From Odobenus rosmarus divergens (Eukaryota; Chordata; Mammalia; Carnivora; Odobenidae), in assembly GCF_000321225.1 (NCBI RefSeq), contig NW_004451893.1:62001-126000 (forward strand): DNA of 64,000 bases, given 5' to 3'. Below the pieces are notes generated by a model. The model did no database searches and was not told the DNA's origin. It saw only the letters and a list, made by a program, of their open reading frames with translations. The position numbers and the translations under genes are program-made. Positions 1 to 12,456 of the stretch are shown here, one piece after another; position 1 is the first letter of the stretch; each line of letters starts with the position of its first letter.

Positions 1-3000
1 ATGCCTTTTTAAATCTCGCTCATAGTTGACTATTAGAGTGACCTGAAGAGAGAAATATAAACTCTGGTGTCATTAGTGAGACTTATACTGTTAAATAAAC
101 TTTTTTATTATAACTCCTTTAAAACCACATATGTATATTAGGATCATTTCCTAGGGCTTAAATATATATTTACCATTTTTTTCCTCATCTACTTAATACT
201 ACTACCACTTAAATAATAACTATTTAAATAAATAATGAACTATTTTTCCTTCTTTCTCCGTTATTTGGAAGGGGGGAAATCATGTTCAGACCAAACATGA
301 ATGTTTATACTTGTATAATCTATCACTTTATTATGTTAATTTTAGTTCTCAATTTTAGTTCTAGCTATGTTATAACTTCATTAACATTCTTCAAGAGTCC
401 CCAGGTAGGATGTTATAAATGTGGCTAATTTAAACCTCTCTCTAAAAAGTACTTAAGAATGGTATTTCTATACTTCCAGTAATCTGTGCCAGCCTTAAGT
501 ATCTGAGTTTTCTATTATAACAGATTAGCCAACAGGAGATTAATTATAGTCTTCACAATTTGTGTGAATGGAAATATCCCTGTTTATAGTTTGTGTTATA
601 TATGTATAAATATTTTTTCTAATTTGTAGTGCTTTTAGAAATTACCCTAAAATCAAACTTGATATTCATATGTGATAAACATTTCTTATTTAGCAAGAAT
701 TAGATTCTGGGTGTATTGTTTTTCATGTAAAATGGAACAATTATTAGCTGCTTTCAAAAAATAATAATACATTTAAATGATAGTACAAAACATTGACTCT
801 TCAAAGTGTAGAGGGGCAGAAGCCTGGTATACAATATTTTAGGCCTTCTCTTTATCGCATTTATTTCATAATCATTAGTGCTAAAAAATAATACAGTCCC
901 CAACTAAAATATTAGTGCTATTTTACAGTAAACAACAAGAAACTTTTCCAGTTTTATCAAGTTATCAGCTTTAATTTTTAGTTTAGTTTTTTTTTCATAT
1001 TGTCTGCCTTCTCTTATAAAACAGGAAATGACAGAACTATATTCAAATCAGTTATGCTTTCACAGTTAAATGTTACCTTCTCTTCCTGTAGTTTATACAT
1101 TTCATTCATTTTGAGGTTGCAAGCCTAGAAATTGTCTTCTTTTTAAAATTTTATCTCATACATTAAGAAAAAAGCTAGAATGGTTCCTAAAGGAGGGAGA
1201 AAGAGATTTGGCACTTGATTAAAACATAGGGATTGTAACCCAGTACATGAATGATCAAAAGTAAATGGAGATCAGGAGATTCATATTTTTCCATTTAAAA
1301 GACACTCATTTGCTTTAGATAGTTTCTGCTATTAAAACAGTTATCATAAGAATGGACACCCAGAAGCATAATTGTCAGCCCTCTGATGCACTCACTTCAG
1401 ATAATTCATGATTCAAAATTTCCAACATCTTCGTGTTGGAACTTAACTTGTAACACAGATGATGGGAACACAAGACTCAGAAGAGAAAGGCTAGATATTA
1501 GAAAGAGAATATATGATTTTGACTTCTTGCCCTACCTAGATGCATCATTCACTGTCCAATTGCTGTTGATATCTTTTTTTTTTTTTACTTTAATATGAAT
1601 TCTTGAAGAGATTTACAGGAGGCGGAAAGAAATGCATGTTCCCAAATGGTTTGAGTTTAAAGTTAATCTCTTACTGGTAGGAAAGAACCACATCCCTGGA
1701 GTTTCTAGATGTCACTATGTTCTTATTTCAAAAATAGATTTCCTGGTTATACTAAGTACTTGCTCACTTTAAGAAATATTGTTATAAGAAGCAGGAAACA
1801 ATATCCCCCCAAATTTTACTGCCTAGAAGCAGCTTGCCACTGTAATGTTTTGACTTTTTGGGGGGGATGGGGTAGCCCAAAGTCAGATTTTAAAAATAAC
1901 TTTTTAAATATACCAAAAGCAGACTCATGATATCCCTTCTATCTCCGGAGGAGGGAAAAAAAAAAGTCTATAGTTTCATGTCTAGAGTTGGAAAATACCA
2001 CACTACAGATGCTCCTCAATGGCCCAATCTTAAAAAATACAAATGTATTTTTTTGTTGTTGTTGTTGGGCAGAATGAAGAATACTGTTTGGAAAATGTGG
2101 GCTTTTATAAAATGTGATGGTAGTTTTTTTTTTTATGTTAATTCCCAAACAAAACTTCAGAAGTGTATGTTAAAGATTATAAGGTATCATCTACCAGCAT
2201 AGGAAGGCAAGTTGTTTGTAACTTTCAAAATTTGACTGAAAACATTTTTTTCCTCTTCCTGGGAAATTTACAATTTACCTCTTCCAGAATTTTCCAAAGT
2301 TTCATTCTACTAACCTTTAAAAACTGACCTTTTGCCCCAAGGTGAGAAGTTTAATTTGAAACCATGGTTCAGATGGACCTAACCCTTTTACATCTTCAGG
2401 AAGATACAGAGATTTAATCACTGTGTTTGATTCCCTTGCTGATAAAGCAATCAGATGACCTTACTTATTATAAATTGTGAAAAAAGAATGGACCACCCTT
2501 CTTCCACGTACAAATTGGAAGTAAAGTAGCTCTGATGTCCTGGGTTGTTAAAGTTAGTTGCTCTGCATTGCTACCCCTGCTAGGTTTTCCTCCAGAAGCC
2601 TAGCTGGGGATTCTTCTGAAGGACCTGTTCCAGTAAGTCTTCAGTTGGTGTTTCACTAGAATTTACCTAGTTATCAGCCATAGTATAGACATAAGAATTC
2701 CACCTTCTAACCAAAATATGCTGTTGAACCAGCATCATGGAAAGTGTGAGGGTGATAAAGAAGTTAGCTATATGCGATTCTTGTGGTTTGAGGAAGAAAA
2801 ATCTCTTCTATTTCCTGAGCACTTCCTGTGTACTGAGCATTATATTTCATAGGACAGTACTTCCCAACTTTTCTCACATTGTGGCATACAGAAAAAATTA
2901 TGAAATTTGTCACAACACACTGGGGCAAACTCATGAGACTGGTGTTGTCCAGAAAGGACTGCCAAGGAGCACTAGCTGTTCCAGACCCTGCCCAGCCATC

Positions 3001-5367
3001 CTGCAGGCTGAGCGCATTAACATCCCCGAAGGCCCATTGTTCTCAGGACACGAATGGGATCCTCAACCAGATTACAAAAGTCTGCAGTATGGTCTGAGCC
3101 TTAAGATTTTACAAAGTAGTTTATATGGCATACCTGAGTTAATGATAAACATACCTGGGTGACTCAGAACCTAGACGACTTGGAAAAAGTCCTTGACATC
3201 CAGAGTGTCTGGGAAAACTAAGACTCCTATAAAAAGTAGTTTTGGTTTGGGGGTCTATAATTCTGGAAGTGCAACAGTGTTGGTGACAAGGTAAAGTCCC
3301 TTGAGCAAGAGAAAATAAAATCGAAGATCAAAAAAGAGGGGACAGTTATAAAATGGAATCAGACATGGGGACAACTTACTGATAGGTTTTGGAATATATT
3401 TTGCTAAATAGGTGTTCTGAGGATTGTAATATCTTCATACTTGGAGTCAGATAGTCTTAATGTGACTTCTTGCTATGATACAGAAGAGCTAATCTTAGAT
3501 TTATTTAAAGTTTTCATTTCCAAACCTATGTATTCAGTAGATTTGGTCATTTCTGGAATGTAAATTAAATATCCCTTGTAAAAATTACTGCATCGCTAGA
3601 ACTCTGTGTCTGATTTCTAATTAGGAGTTATTTTTCAGTGCATCAGTCTCAAATGAGTCATTACTTTCCAAAGTATAAGTAGTAAAGAAGTACTTGAATA
3701 TATAGCAGTAATTCCTAATATTAAATAAACTTGGATTTTTATTGTCAAATAAACCTTCAGTGGAACCTAGTCACCCTTAGAATTTTTACTCAATTACAGA
3801 GTTTGAACTGGAAATCAGCTCATGGATTTAAAGAGAACTTATGTTGCTAAATACTGTAAATAATGTTAAGTGTCATAATTTATTGTCATGCATATGTCTT
3901 TCCCTTTGAGAACAGAGCAAATTAGCACAGTTTACAGACCCCAAACTCTATATTAAAAATCATTATAGCTTAATAATGTCAAACTTCCTGCCCAAAATGC
4001 TCTTTAAGATAAAGGCACTGCCCCTAGAGTCAAGCCTGGCTAGTTGAATATAAGCAAGAGATATTCATTCCCAAGTTCACCATATAAAATAAAGGCAGAA
4101 ATTAAAAACAAGAATTTTGTCGTATCATGGTAATTGGGTAGATCATACCAATAGGTATCTATAAGAATGAATCTAGCATTTCTCCTGAGGTGTTAACATA
4201 TCCTTATATTATTCTCTCATCTTTGATTATATACATGTTGAATTTATTTAAATTCCCATGATTCCGATGGCTTAGGTTACATTATAGACTTTAATATCAT
4301 AAGTATCATTTTTTTCTCCTTTTTCGTCTTTGTAATTAATGAGTGACTGTTTTCTGGTATTTTAAACAGTAGTTATGAAATTATAAAATAAAAATTTTTG
4401 ACACCTTTTATTTTGAGTTAAATGATGAGTTAGTGAACATCCTTTTAGAATTCCCTTAAGGGTAGTTTATTATCCATCTGATTATATAAAGTCATTCCAA
4501 ATTCTGTAGTACAAATAACTATCTCAAGTTCATAAATCAAATATTATCTTTCATTATAATAAAATTTCCATTACAAAAAGTTAGGTTCTCAAATAACTGA
4601 ATGTTCTTATATTTAAGGTAGTGATGATAAGCAAAAGTACACATAGTCAACTACTGTAACCTTATTCTTTAGGCTATAAAGTATAGTTGGAATCCTCCAC
4701 ATACACAGTCTTTGGAACTATTAGATGAGTTGAAATCCAACTAACTCTGAAAAATAGCTTCTCTTTTTTTGCCCATCACATTGTGATGATTCACTTTTTT
4801 ATGTTTCAATTCTTATTTCTATTCATTGGTACCCTGGTGAGATTAGGCAAGTAATCCTCTTGAAGCTGGTATTAAGACCAAAATTATGATGCTTTTCTTA
4901 ATGGGGGAACTCTTAAGACTACTCACTCAGTCCATTGAGGGGATAAAAGAGATGGCTCATTCCCATCCAGTTTTGTTTACAAACGGTGTTGCTCAAATTT
5001 AGGTGACTGGCTACTAGGGAAATAAATGAATGTGGAATTGAGGATGGAACAAAGAATTCAATGCTTTACAATAAATGGACTATATTTGAGAGTTCAAGAG
5101 AGGATTGGAGAAAATAACTGAGTATGTAAAAAATGGTAAGTTTCTGATTGTTCAGTTGAAGGCAAGTGGCTGGCTCACTGAAATGACATAATTGATAGTT
5201 TTCATCTGTGACCCTGATATCTTAGTCTCTATCTCAGAATTGAGAAATGAGCAGAGTTTATGAGAAAGGATTTTCATTGCTGGTATCTTTTGTGTGTGCA
5301 TGATGTATAGTACACACAGCTCTCCTTATTGATCCTTCACAGGTGTATTATTTACTTTGCCTTCCAG
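1..5367 (+). other. RCOR3: RCOR3 intron (3' part)
   Basis: AT-rich intronic DNA. I looked for the preceding RCOR3 exon (linker and start of SANT2, ending in ...LLAVQ) and did not find it, so the intron extends off the left edge. A more GC-rich patch near 2840-3130, with CTTCCCAACTTTTCTCACATT, looks like a decayed DNA-transposon fragment. Otherwise only short T or A runs are present (for example 1569-1586, 2123-2134). The small open frames here have no codon pattern or homology I recognise. Confidence 0.7.
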
Positions 5368-5609
5368 GTGTCCGCAAATATGGTAAAGATTTTCAAGCTA
5401 TTGCAGATGTAATTGGCAACAAGACTGTTGGCCAAGTGAAGAACTTCTTTGTAAACTACAGGCGTCGGTTTAACTTAGAGGAGGTATTGCAGGAGTGGGA
5501 AGCAGAACAAGGAACCCAGGCTTCTAATGGTGATGCTTCTACTTTAGGGGAGGAGACAAAAAGTGCTTCTAATGTGCCATCAGGGAAGAGCACTGATGAA
5601 GAAGAGGAG
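5368..5609 (+). CDS. RCOR3: RCOR3 penultimate coding exon (SANT2 domain)
   Basis: The acceptor is CTTTGCCTTCCAG ending at 5367 and the donor is GAG|GTGTGT at 5610. The length is 242 nt: two bases finish a glycine codon and 80 full codons follow. It encodes the second SANT domain, a helix reading [11 protein letters not shown], and an acidic serine-rich linker. GTGTGT is a weak donor. Reading through it adds ten residues ([10 protein letters not shown]) and a TGA stop at 5640-5642, so an intron-retaining short isoform is possible. Confidence 0.95.
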
Positions 5610-6423
5610 GTGTGTTTGTGTATGGAATTTGAGCTAATATGAGTTGAGGAATCATCATTTTGTGTGGTGTTCTATAAGGTTAATTTGTCAGAGGACTAGC
5701 TAAATGAGCATGAAAGGTTGACAATACACTTACTCAGTGGTGCCTCTCTCGTGACTCTCAAGTCCTAATGACATGCTAAGTTCTGATCCTAGAAGAATGG
5801 AGAGTGTATTGTTCTTTCATAGTCTTATTTTTATTTCTAGTGTTAAGCTGTTTACTAATAAAGATGCCTGTTTGGTAGCTTCGTTGCTTTTTCGGTTTTT
5901 GGTTTTTTGTTTTGTTTTGTTTAAAATAAAAGAAGCTTGTGCTTCCAAAAAACACTGGTGTTACGTTTTTGTTTTGTTTTGATTTGTTTTGTTTTTCCTG
6001 TGACATCCCAAACTATATTGTATTCAGTTCATTAGGAACTCTCATCTCATACATGTATTTTTGTTTCCTCACCTCTAGGCACAGACCCCACAGGCTCCTC
6101 GGACTCTGGGTCCATCACCTCCTGCCCCATCATCCACTCCAACACCAACAGCCCCCATTGCCACTCTGAACCAGCCTCCACCACTTCTTCGTCCAACACT
6201 GCCTGCTGCCCCTGCTCTTCACCGGCAGCCTCCTCCACTCCAGCAGCAGGCTCGGTTCATCCAGCCCCGGCCAACTTTAAATCAGCCTCCACCACCTCTC
6301 ATTCGCCCTGCTAATTCTATGCCGCCCCGTCTAAACCCAAGACCAGTATTGTCCACGGTTGGTGGTCAACAGCCACCATCACTTATCGGAATTCAGACAG
6401 ATTCACAGTCCTCACTGCACTAA
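5368..6423 (+). CDS. RCOR3: REST corepressor 3, C-terminal part (last two coding exons)
   Basis: RCOR3 is a CoREST-family nuclear scaffold that joins the histone demethylase LSD1/KDM1A to HDAC1/2 (family knowledge). Only its C-terminus is in the window, joined from 5368-5609 and 6079-6423, giving about 195 residues before TAA at 6421-6423. The first exon carries the second SANT domain (core [19 protein letters not shown], then [13 protein letters not shown]), which contacts DNA and the LSD1 tower in CoREST proteins. An acidic stretch (STDEEEE) and a proline/glutamine-rich tail ending in SQSSLH follow. The [13 protein letters not shown] version of the SANT helix and the proline-rich tail fit RCOR3 better than RCOR1 or RCOR2, and TRAF5 downstream on the same strand matches the human order. 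The first exon is entered in phase 1 (the glycine codon is split), and the upstream exons lie outside the window. No frameshift or early stop is seen. Confidence 0.95.
5610..6078 (+). other. RCOR3: last RCOR3 intron, with GTTTT-rich tracts
   Basis: A short intron of 469 bp. It contains imperfect (GTTTT)n stretches near 5895-5925 and 5966-5998 that form a pyrimidine-rich zone upstream of the last acceptor. No other feature is visible. Confidence 0.8.
6079..6423 (+). CDS. RCOR3: RCOR3 last coding exon (Pro/Gln-rich tail)
   Basis: The acceptor is TTTCCTCACCTCTAG ending at 6078. The frame continues exactly (phase 0) for 114 codons plus TAA. The product is low-complexity and dominated by proline, with QPPPLLRP and QPPPPLIRP repeats and a QQQ run, and ends [14 protein letters not shown]. 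There is no initiator ATG in this frame at the exon start, so it is only recognised by splicing from the upstream exon. Confidence 0.95.
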   Translation, partial: AQTPQAPRTLGPSPPAPSSTPTPTAPIATLNQPPPLLRPTLPAAPALHRQPPPLQQQARFIQPRPTLNQPPPPLIRPANSMPPRLNPRPVLSTVGGQQPPSLIGIQTDSQSSLH

Positions 6424-7579
6424 AATTAAATTGGACAGAGCTACAGTAACTTTTCACCCCATCATTATACCAGTGCTCATCAGACTGATGCAAAAGAGGA
6501 GAGAACAGTCCCTCCTAGATGCTGAGGCTGCGAACTAGTTTTGTGGCAGTGGGCTAACATAAGTGGATGTCTAGGAAATTTTTTGGTTCGTGCAACCGAA
6601 CTAAATGTTACACAACAAAAAGCATACAGTTAGCCTCCTTTCTAGAGTATACGTTCAGCGACATCTCGTAAAAGGAAAAAAAAAAGATTAAGTATTCTAT
6701 ATACCAAGGTTTTTTTTGTTTTGTTTTTACTGTATTTATTTTATTGAGATTCTTTATATTTCTGCCTCTCCGTAGTCAAGGCTCTTAGTACAGAAATACT
6801 GACTTAGGAATTGTGAAACTCCTTAAGTTTCTTAAGGATGTTTGACTTTTTTTCTTTCTTCCTTAATTTAATTTTTAACAACATTTTCCTATGTTAGGAG
6901 TGCAAGAATAAATAGCCTGCATTTCAGATTTTGACATATGTTCATTTAATGCATATTTAAGAATTATAGTGCATATCCCTTTTTTCAAAAAATCTTGCTT
7001 TTTTTTCTAAAGGAATTTTAATATATTCCTTTAAAAGAAAGCAATTGAATCAATTGCAAAGCAATTATATGAAACCACAAAGAATGTACTGAACCTACTA
7101 ACCCTTGAACATACGCTTTAGGGTCCTAATGCAAAGTCCTTGCTTAAAGGTCATTGACCTGACATCTACCAGTAATAAGAGGATCGGAATAATAATTTTA
7201 CATACAAATGAGAATTTGTTGAAGTACAGTGTCTTTAAGTTCCTTGAAAATGGAGTTAATTTTGTTTTTTTAAAAAAATGTTTCTAAATGCTATCTGCTT
7301 TTAACTAGTAGTTGCCTATATTTGGGGACTTTAGAAGAGAATTATATTTTGTCAGTTATGTGGAGATAGTGGTTATGGAAGCATTTATTTACAATACCCT
7401 TTATGTGTTTAGGTTCTGACTTAAAATTGCCCTCACACTTATTAATACGGTCTGCATTTAATATAAAGGATGTTTTCTTGATAAATCTCTATTGTACTAT
7501 TTGGATACATTTGTGTATTCCTTGCAGCCGACCTGTGCTTGTGGGTTTGGTTTAGGGTTAAATCAACATTATTTCATAA

Positions 7580-7585
7580 AATAAA
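7580..7585 (+). terminator. candidate RCOR3 poly(A) signal (proximal)
   Basis: AATAAA, with TTTGTTCTGTGTT starting a few bases downstream, which is a suitable GU-rich element. One of several candidates. Confidence 0.4.
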
Positions 7586-8696
7586 TTTAAGAATTTGTTC
7601 TGTGTTATCTAAAGATGTATCAGTATATTGTCACAATTGTGCTGTTAACTTAAAATGCTGAGACCCCCTTTTTATAAAGAAGCAAAAACATTTCAAGTCT
7701 TAATTGAACACATAAATCATTAAGCACCTACAAAGAATATTTTACAAGTTATAGTATTTCAACAATGTGCTACTAATATTTTTGATACGGTGATTTCATA
7801 TTGGAATCATGACTTGTGCAAAGGGACAGATCACTTAAATAACTATACTAGTGGAACTTAAGGCTAAATGTTTGCACATTTATATTCTCATCATATCTAG
7901 AACTACTTCACGAAATAGTCAACATCTAAGGCCCCTGATTTATGTTTTGAGAAGTCCTGTATTCCCAATATTGGAAAAATAGTCCCTACCATTGGCTCTA
8001 AAGCCTTAAGGAGCTATTAGATTTAAATTCATTGATTAGTTTTAATTTGGAAGTTTAGACCTCTTCTCTTCATAAGGACCTTAAGTTCTGGCACAAACCT
8101 TTTCCAGGGTGTGTCTTGTCTTTCTCATTGGATCATCTTAAATAGTTCCTGCCCCTGGATTGTAACTAGATAAAAATCTGATTTAAAATTCTTCATATTC
8201 AAGAATTTATACTTATTTTTACTTTAAAAGCCACGGGAGGTCGGGGTGGGCAGTTATATATCTTAAAAGAAAATATCTAAAGCATTTTTTTAAAGTACTT
8301 AGATTGTCTTGCATATGTGCATACTATACGGCTTTTATTGTCTTGTCTCTTGTCAGTAGACCTTCAGTATACAGTGTGTGGGACATGTCAGTCAAGTTGG
8401 TCAGCACCAGCATCTGTCCAGCTGTTAAGTATATTATGATTCGTTTAAAAATCTGTTCTATCCCAGCCGTGGGCCAAGATGCTGTATCTGAGGGATGTGC
8501 TGTGATTTGATTTACGTACACTAGAGCACACAGTAGAAAAATCTGAGCTTCATTAGTAATACGACACATGTATATAGTGAGATGTCTTATTGTGTGCTTT
8601 GCATATTTTGTAAATATTTTGCACGTCATTAATTTTCTTTTTTGTTTAAGCAGTGTTTGGCCTGGAAGAGTGATATGCTTGCTGCTTAATCAAAGG

Positions 8697-8702
8697 ATTA
8701 AA
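8697..8702 (+). terminator. candidate RCOR3 poly(A) signal (distal)
   Basis: ATTAAA, the commonest variant signal, followed within 15-30 bases by GATGTCTATGTCTTC and a T-run. It would put the Pumilio-type elements inside the mRNA. Confidence 0.45.
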
Positions 8703-8720
8703 GAGTTAAAGATGTCTATG

Positions 8721-10510
8721 TCTTCTATTTTTATATAATTTCATGTTGTATGAAGAATTTAGGACCTCTTCACTGTGAAATTCTAAGTATTGATTTTTAT
8801 AAAAAAGCAAAATCTAGAAATATTTTAATGACCATTTCATAATGTCAAGGTTATCATTTTTGAAAAATCTACACCCAACTATTTTTTTCATTACATAACT
8901 AAAAATAAATCACACTGTTGATACGCCTGGTAATATTAATGAAAAAATATTTTTTCTATATTCTTTAATTCCAGTGTAATATGGATGGAGGTAAAAGGTA
9001 AGTTTTGATCAGAACTTTTCCTTAATCAATAATCCTACAATTGAGTAAAATGCAATGTAGAATAAAGATGAAAGAATGTAAAATTCTGTCTTAATATAGG
9101 CCAACATTTTTTAGGAATAGATACAGGGAATAAGCAAAAAAAGTGACAGTCATAATTTTAAACAATATTAAGAATATTGCCAAGTTTTTTTGGTTAAAGT
9201 ACTGAGTTTAGTTAGTAAATATGTTGTACTATTTTAATGTTCCTTCCTGCTATCAAAAGTAGATTACTCAGACACGTTAATTGTGGCTGGTCACTTAACA
9301 CTAGGGTATCGAGTCTCCTCAAAACAACTAATAATCTGACTTAGAACTCAAGGCAGGATCTGTCTTTCTCTTTGTGCTTGCCCAAAATAAATGATGAATA
9401 CATTCTAACTATAGGAAAACACAAGAAAAAGAAATTAACATGTTTGTGTTTTTTAACCTAGGCATTCATTATAGATACTCATAAGAAGAGAACGGAGTAA
9501 GTGAAAACAAAGAATCCAATAATCAAGTTTGAGAAACCATGTGATATAAAATGTCTATAAGAAACGACCTCATGTTCTGACAGCATTAATGGGGGTACAT
9601 AACCTGCCTTCTCTTAGGACAAAGATCACAAATAACCCCTCCCAGCTTAAATCTGTATCATAATTTTACCTTAATGAAGGAATGTTCTGCAGCAATAAAT
9701 TTTAGTAGCAGTGGAGTTTGGGAGTAAAATATTAAAAGGAGTGTTCCTGAATGTGTGAGTTTGTATCTAAAAGGCCGTGTGGCTAGATTGTTGTTTATTG
9801 ATAAGGGAATGGGTATTTACAATGTGGTAACTTAAACTTTAGAAACCTAAAACGAATTTGGGTGAGCAGAATCTCTTAAGGAAAAGAGGCTGGGAATGTG
9901 AACTAGAGAGATCTAGGAGCAGTCTTCTAAAGGTTAACCTCCCAGAATGCTTTATATAATGTCTTTCTTCTTTGGATTATTTTAAGAAAGGTTAAATTTT
10001 TATTCTGTATTGTTTAATTGTATTTAAACATACAGGGTACAGTTACCATAACTAAGGAGATCTTGAATAATATCACAACAAAAGTTATCTCTTGAGCCGT
10101 CTAGTGTACTGCCCAGAACAGCTTTCATGATTGGTAGGCTTTGGCTTCAAGAGGCCTTTATTCCTAAGACCATTTTGTTCATATGTTGTTGCTTTTCCAA
10201 AACAGAGTTTGAAAACAGTCATTGAGGGGCTCGTCATTTCACTTATATATGCAAAGGAGTCCTTATACTATGGTGACTCTTTTCCAACCCCATTCAACAA
10301 GGTAACTTCACATCATGAGCCTCAGTTTATTTTTCTTCCCTTCCAAAATCTTACTGACATGACAACGACAAAAATCGAAATAGCCCCTAACGGTGCAGGA
10401 AAGCCAGGGGAGGTGCCACCAGCAGATGGAAACAGGTTTATGACAAAACCTAACAATTGAGAAACCTCTCAATTCCACGAAAGCAAAAGCACAGGGAAAC
10501 ATTCTCAGAA
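8721..10510. other. intergenic sequence, no clear feature
   Basis: AT-rich DNA between the probable RCOR3 3' end and the first LTR. I see no exon, RNA gene or recognisable repeat. The open frame at 10131-10460 has no homology I recognise. Confidence 0.5.
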
Positions 10511-10514
10511 GTGC

Positions 10515-10872
10515 CCCAAAGTAACCTCAGGTTAGAGGCAGAGACAGGAACAGCACCCCCAAGATTCCTGCTTCCTAGCATTCATGCCCTTGTGTGTAGT
10601 CTGGGTGTAGTGACTTGTTTCTGACCAATAGGATATGGCAAGGGTGATGACATCACTTCTGTGGTTAGGTTAAAAGATTGTGATTTCGGTCCCGTTAGTA
10701 GACTATATCACATTCTCTGGTTGCATTGCAGCCGATGAGAGACCGTGAAGCAGAGAACTCAGCCAAGCTGTGCCCTGATTTCTTACTACAGAAACTGAAT
10801 AAGTGTTGTTTTGAGCTGCTAAATTTGGGGCTAGTACTCATTATGCAGCAGTAGAAAACCAATACAATAGAT
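10515..10872 (+). mobile_element. MLT1-like MaLR LTR fragment
   Basis: The 3' end reads GTGTTGTTTTGAGCTGCTAAATT and then ACCAATACAATAG. This is the decayed form of the typical MLT1/MST LTR terminus (GTTGTTTTAAGCCACTAAATTT ... AACTAATACA). No internal retroviral sequence is recognised. Confidence 0.65.
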
Positions 10873-12240
10873 GTATACCATCTTAACAAAAGAAAATTGG
10901 AGTGAGTAGATAAATGTCAAAGATTTCAAAGCAAAAAATACTATCAAAGACACAGATGGTCATTTAATAATGATAAAGGTGCCAAATCATCAAGAGGATC
11001 CCCGTGAGAGCTGCAAGTAGGCAAATCCACCATTAAAGTCTGTGATTTCAATACCCACGTCTCAAAAATTGATAGAACATGAAAACCAAAAATGAGTAAG
11101 AATATAGAAGACTTGAACAACACTATCAATCACCTTTACCTCTAATTGAAATTCATAGATCATTCCACCCAACAACAGAATACACATGAAGTGTTTCCAA
11201 GATAGACCATATTCTGTGCCATAAACAAGTTTTAAAAAGTGGAAAATGATTCAAATCTTCTGGAGTTATGTCCTCTGAATACAATGGAATTAGAAATTGG
11301 CAACATAAATCAGCAAAATCCCCAAATATTTGGAAATTAAACAGATTTCTAAATAAGCTATGGGTCGGAAAATAAATTACAACAAATTAGAAAGTATCTT
11401 GAACTGAAAATAAGAACACAGAATATAAAAATTATTGGATACTGCAAAGTTGTGCCTAGAAGGAAATTTCTAGCTTTAAATATATTAGATTTAAATCATC
11501 TAAGCTTTCTTCTTTAAAAGCTAGTGGGAAAAAAGTAAACTCAAGCAGAAGAGAAGAAATAAAGATCATAGTTGAAAACTAAATAGATAACAAAAATAGA
11601 GAAAAATCTCTGAAACCAGTAGTAGCTTCTCAAAAAGATCAACAAAATTGAAAATTTATTAGAAAAATTTTTAGATCAAGAATAAAAGTGTGTAAATTAC
11701 CAAAATCTAAACTGGAAGAGTGGTCATCATTGTGTAACCTACAGAAATGAAAACAATTTGTAAAGGAATATTTTTGAGTACTTTATGCCAACAAATTGGG
11801 AGATGTTTATGAAACGGACAAATTCTTACCAAAACTGTCTCAAATAGAAATAGAAAATCTGAATCAAGAAACTGAATTTGTAACTTAAAATCTTCACACA
11901 CAGAGAAGTCTTGTCCCAGATAGCTATACTGGTGAATTCTATCAAATCCTTAAATAAATAATACCAAACCTACACAAACTCAGAAAATACAGGAAGAAAG
12001 AACACTTTCCTACTCATTCCATAAGAGCATTATTACTCTGATTCAAAGCCAAATGAAGATAAGAAAACTTCAGACTAATATCTCCAGTGAACAGAGATGC
12101 AAAAATCCTTAGGAAGATATCAGCAGCATCCAAAAAGAATTGTACAACATAACCCAGTGGTGTTTATCCCAGGAATGCAAGTTTGGTTTAACAGAAATCA
12201 GTTAAGGTTGATTTCTTTCTGTCAATAGTTGACAGAATAG

Positions 12241-12421
12241 GGCGCCTGGGTGGCTCAGTTGGTTAAGCGACTGCCCTCAGCTCGGGTCGTGGTCCCGGAG
12301 TCTTGGGATTGAGTCCCACATCGGGCTCCCTGCTCAGCAGGGAGTCTGCTTCTCCCTCTGACCCTCCCCCGTCTTGTGCTCTCTCTCTCACTCTCTCTCT
12401 CAAATTAAAAAAAAAAAAAAA
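12241..12421 (+). mobile_element. carnivore tRNA-derived SINE
   Basis: Begins GGCGCCTGGGTGGCTCAG, has the tRNA-like A and B box region, the CTCCCTGCTCAGCAGGGAGTC hairpin-like segment, a CT-rich tail and a poly(A). It is flanked by a 12-bp duplication TTGACAGAATAG at 12229-12240 and 12422-12433. Confidence 0.95.
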
Positions 12422-12456
12422 TTGACAGAATAGTTGATTTCTTTCTGTCAATAGTG

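Larger units (their letters stand above)
6424..8720 (+). other. RCOR3: RCOR3 3' UTR (end uncertain)
   Basis: The sequence after the RCOR3 stop is AT-rich and free of recognisable repeats up to about 8.7 kb, as expected of a long 3' UTR. Candidate poly(A) signals are AATAAA at 6907-6912, AATAAA at 7580-7585 (followed by a GT-rich stretch) and ATTAAA at 8697-8702 (followed by a T/GT-rich stretch). Two Pumilio-type elements, TGTATATA (8569-8576) and TGTAAATA (8609-8616), lie shortly before the last. The true end cannot be fixed from sequence alone. Confidence 0.6.

Noticed and set aside
2737..3162. 141-residue open frame in the RCOR3 intron
   Set aside because: No homology I recognise, sits on repeat-like sequence, and lacks splice or promoter context.
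5368..6423. Alternative assignment as RCOR1 with TRAF3 downstream (14q32-like)
   Set aside because: Residues differ from RCOR1 in the SANT2 helix and tail. The downstream gene matches TRAF5 rather than TRAF3 from its N-terminus (PCGFIRQNSGNSISLDFEP) onward.
10131..10460. Open frame of 109 residues just upstream of the LTR
   Set aside because: No homology recognised and no splice or promoter context.
12241..12312. tRNA-like A/B box sequence inside SINEs as a real tRNA gene
   Set aside because: It is the tRNA-derived head of the carnivore SINE, has diverged from a functional tRNA, and is followed by the SINE tail.
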